A DNA stretch of 25,168 nucleotides from an uncultured Collinsella sp. (lineage in GTDB: Bacteria > Actinomycetota > Coriobacteriia > Coriobacteriales > Coriobacteriaceae). Positions 21,939 to 25,168 of this stretch are shown one piece after another. The stretch lies in contig CALJCO010000003.1 in NCBI GenBank assembly GCA_938023905.1, forward strand, positions 1-25,168, read 5' to 3'. The notes beneath the pieces were generated by a model. The model worked only from the letters and a program-made list of their open reading frames with translations, did no database searches and was not told the DNA's origin. Numbering within the stretch: position 1 is the stretch's first letter; each line of letters opens with the position of its first letter. The position numbers and the translations under genes were made by a program.

Positions 21939-22388
21939 ATGGTTAAGATCAATCGAAAATGGGCGGTCGTAACCTGCCTGATGGCGCTCTTGATCTGGGG
22001 CAATTCGCTGGTTCCCGGCTCGGGGTCGGGCTCACTGAGCCTAACGGTCATGGAAGCTATCCGCGGTTTCCTGCACGGCGTGGGACTTCCATATGAATGG
22101 GTGACCAACTTTGTTGTTCGTAAGTGCGCGCATTTTACCGAGTATTTGGTGCTCGGCATCCTGGCAACGCACGCCTTTGATTTTGAGGGCCGACGCACCT
22201 TTGACGTGCTGCTGCCCACGGCAGTGTTCCTGCTGCTGATTCCCTCGATCGACGAGACGATTCAGCTCTTTGTGCCGGGACGCGCCGGCATGATCACCGA
22301 TGTGATGATCGACTGCTGTGGAGCGGCAACGGGCGTTGTGCTCCGATATCTCTTACGGTCGCTGATGTGCGCCAAAAAGGCCGCCTAA
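21939..22388 (+). CDS. VanZ-family membrane protein
   Basis: A 149-residue integral membrane protein of the VanZ-like family. Family marks are RKCAHFTEYLVLGIL (residues 58-72) and the following PSIDETIQLFVPGRAGMITDVMIDCCGAATG (about 105-135), where ETIQLFVPGR and D(V/M)...D are conserved. Four membrane helices are expected. VanZ gives low-level teicoplanin resistance in enterococci by an unknown mechanism, but most VanZ-like proteins are chromosomal and not linked to resistance; nothing here suggests a van cluster. The ATG at 21939 follows the previous stop by seven bases, with GGAGG (21922-21926) 12 bases upstream, a slightly long spacing. The GTG at 21918 would overlap the previous gene. 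The terminator overlaps the stop codon. Confidence 0.85.
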   Translation: MVKINRKWAVVTCLMALLIWGNSLVPGSGSGSLSLTVMEAIRGFLHGVGLPYEWVTNFVVRKCAHFTEYLVLGILATHAFDFEGRRTFDVLLPTAVFLLLIPSIDETIQLFVPGRAGMITDVMIDCCGAATGVVLRYLLRSLMCAKKAA

Positions 22389-22421
22389 GGACGCATTGTT
22401 TGGTCCTAGGCGGCCTTTTTT
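22378..22421 (+). terminator. terminator of the VanZ operon
   Basis: AGGCCGCCT (22378-22386) pairs with AGGCGGCCT (22408-22416), and AGGAC with GTCCT inside it, followed by six T residues. The left arm covers the last codons and stop of the VanZ-family gene. Confidence 0.9.
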
Positions 22422-22503
22422 ATTGGAGGGCTTATATGAGGTGTGGCGGCGTCGTTCCATAGGTCGGATTTGCCGGGTGCGCCACGCCCTGTGGGTGCGT
22501 CTG

Positions 22504-23391
22504 TTACTGAAGCGCCCGTGCGCCTAGGGCCAGGCAGCCCATGATGCCCTGCTTGCCCTCGAGGCTGTTGTTGACGATGTAGGTATCGATGTCGTTGACC
22601 TCGGGCGTGACGATATAGCCGTTGAGCATCTCGGCGCACTTCTTGCGCGCGAGCGGCACGATGGGGGTGTGGTCGGCCACGCCGCCGCCGATGACGATCT
22701 TCTGCGGCGCATAGCACAGGATGAAGGTCATGAGCGCCTGCGCCAGATAGCCGGCGAGCAGATCCATGGCCTCCGGGTCATCGGCCGTGTCTCCGGCGCT
22801 CTTGCCATCCCAGCGCCTTTTAACGCCGGGGCCGGCGATGAGGCCCTCGAGGCAGTTGTCGTGGAAGGGGCAGGCGCTGTGCGCGCCAATGGTGTCGCGC
22901 GGGTCGCGCGTGACCAGGATGTGACCGGCCTCGGGATGCATCATGCCGTGCACGAGCTTACCGCCCGAGAGCACGCCAGCGCCCACGCCGGTACCGATGG
23001 TCAGATACACCACGTCAGTGAGGCCCTGGGCGCAACCAAAGGTGACCTCGCCCAGGCAGGCGACGTTGACGTCGGTGTCGTAGCCGCAGGGAATATTGAG
23101 CTCGTTTTGGATGGTGCCCAGCAGGTCAAAGTAGCGCCATGCCGTTTTGGGCGTCTCCAGGATCTTGCCGTATTGGGGCGAGGCGGGGTTGACTGCGGTG
23201 GGGCCAAAGGCGCCGATGCCCAGCGCGGCGATGCCCTTGTTCGCAAACCATGCGTTGACGGCCTCGACGGTCTCCTGCGGGGTCGTGGTCGCGATCTGCT
23301 CGCACTCCAGGACTATACCGTCTGCATAGCCCGTGGCGCAGACCATCTTGGTGCCGCCGGCCTCGAGCGCTCCGATAAGCTGCTCTGCCAT
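22504..23391 (-). CDS. ROK-family sugar kinase (fructokinase/mannokinase-like)
   Basis: A 295-residue cytoplasmic ROK kinase that phosphorylates a hexose with ATP. The N-terminal phosphate loop is GALEAGGTKMVCA (7-19), the catalytic region is GYDTDVNVACLGE (about 100-112), and ATP-domain glycine motifs TIGTGVGAGVL (about 128-138) follow. HPEAGH (about 149-154) is the conserved ROK ExGH signature. Zinc is held by the cluster HSACPFHDNCLEG (about 170-182). This HxxCxxHxxC form is typical of the ScrK/GmuE fructokinase branch rather than glucokinase. Length fits (about 290-300). The ATG at 23391 follows AGAGGAA and is preferred to 23493. The substrate is inferred; no transporter or glycosidase is adjacent to narrow it. 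The gene reads away from the aminotransferase terminator. Confidence 0.88.
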   Translation of the reverse strand: MAEQLIGALEAGGTKMVCATGYADGIVLECEQIATTTPQETVEAVNAWFANKGIAALGIGAFGPTAVNPASPQYGKILETPKTAWRYFDLLGTIQNELNIPCGYDTDVNVACLGEVTFGCAQGLTDVVYLTIGTGVGAGVLSGGKLVHGMMHPEAGHILVTRDPRDTIGAHSACPFHDNCLEGLIAGPGVKRRWDGKSAGDTADDPEAMDLLAGYLAQALMTFILCYAPQKIVIGGGVADHTPIVPLARKKCAEMLNGYIVTPEVNDIDTYIVNNSLEGKQGIMGCLALGARALQ

Positions 23392-23462
23392 AGTATTCCT
23401 CTCGGGGACGAGTTGCTCCGTGACTAAAGTATAGCGCTCAAAAAAATAAATGAGGTCGCTAT

Positions 23463-23504
23463 AAAAAGAAACCTCGTGGCCCAACGGGTTCACGAGGTTT
23501 CTTT
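23463..23504 (-). terminator. terminator of the aminotransferase gene
   Basis: AAAGAAACCTCGTG (23465-23478) and CACGAGGTTTCTTT (23491-23504) form a 14-bp perfect stem with a 12-base loop. In the minus direction it ends in CTTTTTA, located 25 bases beyond the aminotransferase stop and before the ROK kinase gene. Confidence 0.85.
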
Positions 23505-23528
23505 AGTGCCTTTAGTTACTGACCGTCC

Positions 23529-24710
23529 TTACCCGTGCGGTTCGATTTTATCACGCAGGAACTTGAGGTTCTCCAGTGCTGCGTTGAGCGTCTCGTCTCG
23601 CTTGGCAAAGTGGAAGCGGATGAGGTGGTTGACGGGCTCGCGGAAGAAGCTGGAGCCCGGAACGGCGCCCACGCCCACCTTGGAGGCCAGATCCTCGCAG
23701 AAGTTGAGGTCGCTGTCATAGCCAAACTCAGAGATGTCCATCATCACGTAGTAGGCGCCCTGCGGCACGTTGTGCGTGAGGCCGATGCTGTCGAGTCCCT
23801 GACAGAATAGGTCGCGCTTGGCGGTGTAGAGGTCGAGGACCTCCTGGTAATAGCTGTCGTCGAAGTTGAGGGCGGTGACGACGGCCTCTTGCAGGGGAGC
23901 GGCGGCGCCTACGGTGAGGAAGTCGTGGACCTTCTTGATGCGCTCGGTGATTTCGGCAGGGGCGATAGTGTAGCCCAGACGCCAGCCGGTGATGGAGTAG
24001 GTCTTGGACAGCGAGCTGCAGCTGATGGTTCGCTCGAACATGCCGGGCAGCGTGGCCATATAGACGTGCTCGTGGGGCGCGTAGACGATGTGCTCGTATA
24101 CCTCGTCGGTGATGCAGTAGGCGTCGTACTTTTTGCACAGGTCTGCGATAAAGGTGAGCTCCTCGCGGGTAAAGACCTTGCCACAGGGGTTGGACGGGTT
24201 GCATAGGACGATTGCCTTGGGATCGTTGTCTCGGAAGGCTGCCTCGAGGACCTCACGGTCGAAGTCAAAGGTGGGCGGGTTGAGCGGCACATAGATGGGC
24301 TCAGCGCCCGAGAGGATCGTGTCGGCGCCGTAGTTCTCGTAGAACGGCGAGAAAATGACGACCTTGTCGCCGGGGTTTGTGACCGTCATCATGGCGGCCA
24401 TCATGGCCTCGGTGGAGCCGCAGGTGACCACGATGTTCTCGTTGGGGTTGATCGGCATGCCCATAAAGTGCTCCTGCTTGGTGGCAAGCGCCTCGCGCAT
24501 GGCCTGGGAGCCCCAGGTGATGGAGTACTGGTGGTAAAGCGGCTTGGGGTCGGTGGCAATGGTGCTGAGGCTATCGAGCAGCTGCGCCGGGGGATCGAAA
24601 TCGGGGAAGCCCTGCGACAGGTTGACGGCACCATACTTGTTGGAGATGCGCGTCATGCGACGGATGACGGAATCGGTAAACGCCGCCGTGCGGTTGGAGA
24701 GTTCTTTCAT
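23529..24710 (-). CDS. class I pyridoxal-phosphate aminotransferase (AspC/KAT-like)
   Basis: A 393-residue fold-type I aminotransferase. The Schiff-base lysine is Lys236 in SSLSKTYSITGWRLGY. Other cofactor-binding residues are in NPSNPCGKVF (171-180), TDEVYEHIVY (201-210) and GSTEAMMAAMM (98-108). The N-terminal NLSQGFPDFDPP (30-41) is the usual substrate-gating segment of this group. A conserved Arg (RFHFAKRDETL near the C-terminus) binds the substrate carboxylate. The wording SQGFPDF and the lid are typical of the kynurenine/glutamine or methionine transaminase type, so an assignment to aspartate specifically is not justified. ATG 24710 follows AAAGGA with a seven-base gap; the frame extends to 24866, but the extra part is unlike the family and overlaps the tRNA promoter region. 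Confidence 0.92.
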   Translation of the reverse strand: MKELSNRTAAFTDSVIRRMTRISNKYGAVNLSQGFPDFDPPAQLLDSLSTIATDPKPLYHQYSITWGSQAMREALATKQEHFMGMPINPNENIVVTCGSTEAMMAAMMTVTNPGDKVVIFSPFYENYGADTILSGAEPIYVPLNPPTFDFDREVLEAAFRDNDPKAIVLCNPSNPCGKVFTREELTFIADLCKKYDAYCITDEVYEHIVYAPHEHVYMATLPGMFERTISCSSLSKTYSITGWRLGYTIAPAEITERIKKVHDFLTVGAAAPLQEAVVTALNFDDSYYQEVLDLYTAKRDLFCQGLDSIGLTHNVPQGAYYVMMDISEFGYDSDLNFCEDLASKVGVGAVPGSSFFREPVNHLIRFHFAKRDETLNAALENLKFLRDKIEPHG

Positions 24711-24818
24711 GCCTATCCTTTCGAGCATTGGGTGGAGCAAGTTTACTCCTATGGAACCGGTGGGATTTGCTCGAAACGGCCTCGAAAAACTCTTTTCAAA
24801 ATTCTTGAAAATTGGGGC

Positions 24819-24847
24819 TTGCATCGCGTGGCGTTCCTTGCAATAAT
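24819..24847 (+). promoter_or_regulatory. promoter of the tRNA-His/tRNA-Lys cluster
   Basis: -35 TTGCAT (24819-24824), a 17-base spacer and -10 AATAAT (24842-24847), 27 bases before the tRNA-His 5' end. Confidence 0.7.
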
Positions 24848-24873
24848 AGTCGAGCGCGAAGCGCACAGGACAC

Positions 24874-24951
24874 GGTGGGTGTAGCTCAGTTGGCTAGAGC
24901 GACGGGTTGTGGTCCCGTAGGTCGAGGGTTCGAGTCCCTTTACCCACCCCA
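24874..24951 (+). tRNA. tRNA-His(GTG)
   Basis: Acceptor GTGGGTG pairs with TACCCAC, and an extra G at position -1 (24874) faces C73, the hallmark of histidine tRNA. Anticodon loop TTGTGGT has anticodon GTG. D-arm and T-loop (TTCGAGT) are standard, and CCA is encoded (24949-24951). Confidence 0.95.
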
Positions 24952-24973
24952 GTTCTTGCTTCGTGTTGATATC

Positions 24974-25049
24974 GGGTCGTTAGCTCAGTTGGTAGAGCAG
25001 GGGACTCTTAATCCCAAGGTCCAGGGTTCGACCCCCTGACGGCCCACCA
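24974..25049 (+). tRNA. tRNA-Lys(CTT), first copy
   Basis: Acceptor GGGTCGT with ACGGCCC (one U-G pair), anticodon loop CTCTTAA with anticodon CTT, T-loop TTCGACC, discriminator A and encoded CCA. It follows tRNA-His by 22 bases and may share its transcript. Confidence 0.95.
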
Positions 25050-25062
25050 CACGATATCTCCT

Positions 25063-25088
25063 CTAAAGTCCGCCACCACGGACTTTAG
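25063..25088 (+). other. hairpin between the two tRNA-Lys genes
   Basis: CTAAAGTCCG (25063-25072) and CGGACTTTAG (25079-25088) form a 10-bp perfect stem with a six-base loop. The tail is only CTTT, so termination would be weak; it may instead guide RNA processing. Confidence 0.5.
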
Positions 25089-25092
25089 CTTT

Positions 25093-25168
25093 GGGTCGTT
25101 AGCTCAGTTGGTAGAGCAGGGGACTCTTAATCCCAAGGTCCAGGGTTCGACCCCCTGACGGCCCACCA
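25093..25168 (+). tRNA. tRNA-Lys(CTT), second identical copy
   Basis: The 76 bases are identical to the copy at 24974, including CCA. It ends exactly at the last base of the window, so what follows, possibly more tRNA genes, cannot be seen. Confidence 0.95.

Noticed and set aside
21939..22388. Glycopeptide-resistance determinant (vanZ)
   Set aside because: Only a family-level match to VanZ; no vanA/H/X/S/R genes are nearby, and such proteins are common in chromosomes without resistance.
24711..24866. N-terminal extension of the aminotransferase to 24866
   Set aside because: No ribosome-binding site, sequence unlike the family, and overlap with the tRNA-His promoter; the start at 24710 has AAAGGA.

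Overview
The window looks like ordinary chromosome from a high-GC actinobacterium of the class Coriobacteriia, most likely Collinsella or a close relative. This rests on GC-rich codon use, a very long Ala/Lys/Arg-rich Rho, a CarD regulator, an actinobacterial-type arginyl-tRNA synthetase, and intergenic spacers full of short palindromic repeats. Genus assignment is inference; no database search was possible. There is no prophage, CRISPR array, resistance island or insertion-sequence transposase in the window.

Layout. Positions 1-2,940: a stand-alone B3/B4 tRNA-editing-like domain protein, a MarR regulator followed by a DegV fatty-acid-binding protein, and a compact MGMT-type DNA alkyltransferase. 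These are separated by three copies of one 38-bp palindrome. 2,985-3,167: an orphan structured transcription unit, possibly a small RNA with a C-rich anti-Shine-Dalgarno loop. 3,270-5,680 (minus): trpS and a WecA/TagO-type undecaprenyl-phosphate sugar-1-phosphate transferase. 5,886-6,056 (minus): a structured RNA with 6S-RNA-like architecture. 6,205-9,519 (plus): a PflX-like radical SAM protein, tRNA-Ala(CGC), a tail-anchored coiled-coil protein and pncB. 9,599-13,643: proB and proA flank a minus-strand proline iminopeptidase-like hydrolase, a proline-centred locus. 13,715-14,917 (minus): an HD-domain hydrolase and a CarD-family RNA polymerase-binding regulator. 15,260-20,217 (plus): argS and rho, separated by a MITE-like inverted-repeat element. 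20,531-22,388 (plus): an unrecognised membrane protein and a VanZ-family protein in an apparent operon. 22,504-24,710 (minus): a ROK sugar kinase and a class I aminotransferase. 24,874-25,168: tRNA-His and two identical tRNA-Lys(CTT) genes, continuing up to the window edge.

How the parts fit. The coding content is mostly housekeeping: tRNA charging (trpS, argS, tRNAs, perhaps the B3/B4 protein), transcription (rho, carD, possibly 6S RNA), NAD salvage (pncB), proline synthesis (proB, proA) with peptide-derived proline release, and cell-envelope carrier-lipid chemistry. The unusual content is between genes. At least four families of short palindromic or tandem repeats are present, most with a GGGAC/GTCCC core, together with two candidate structured RNAs. 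No completely new protein system is evident. The strongest leads are the candidate small RNA at about 3,026-3,167, the 6S-like RNA, and the repeat families.
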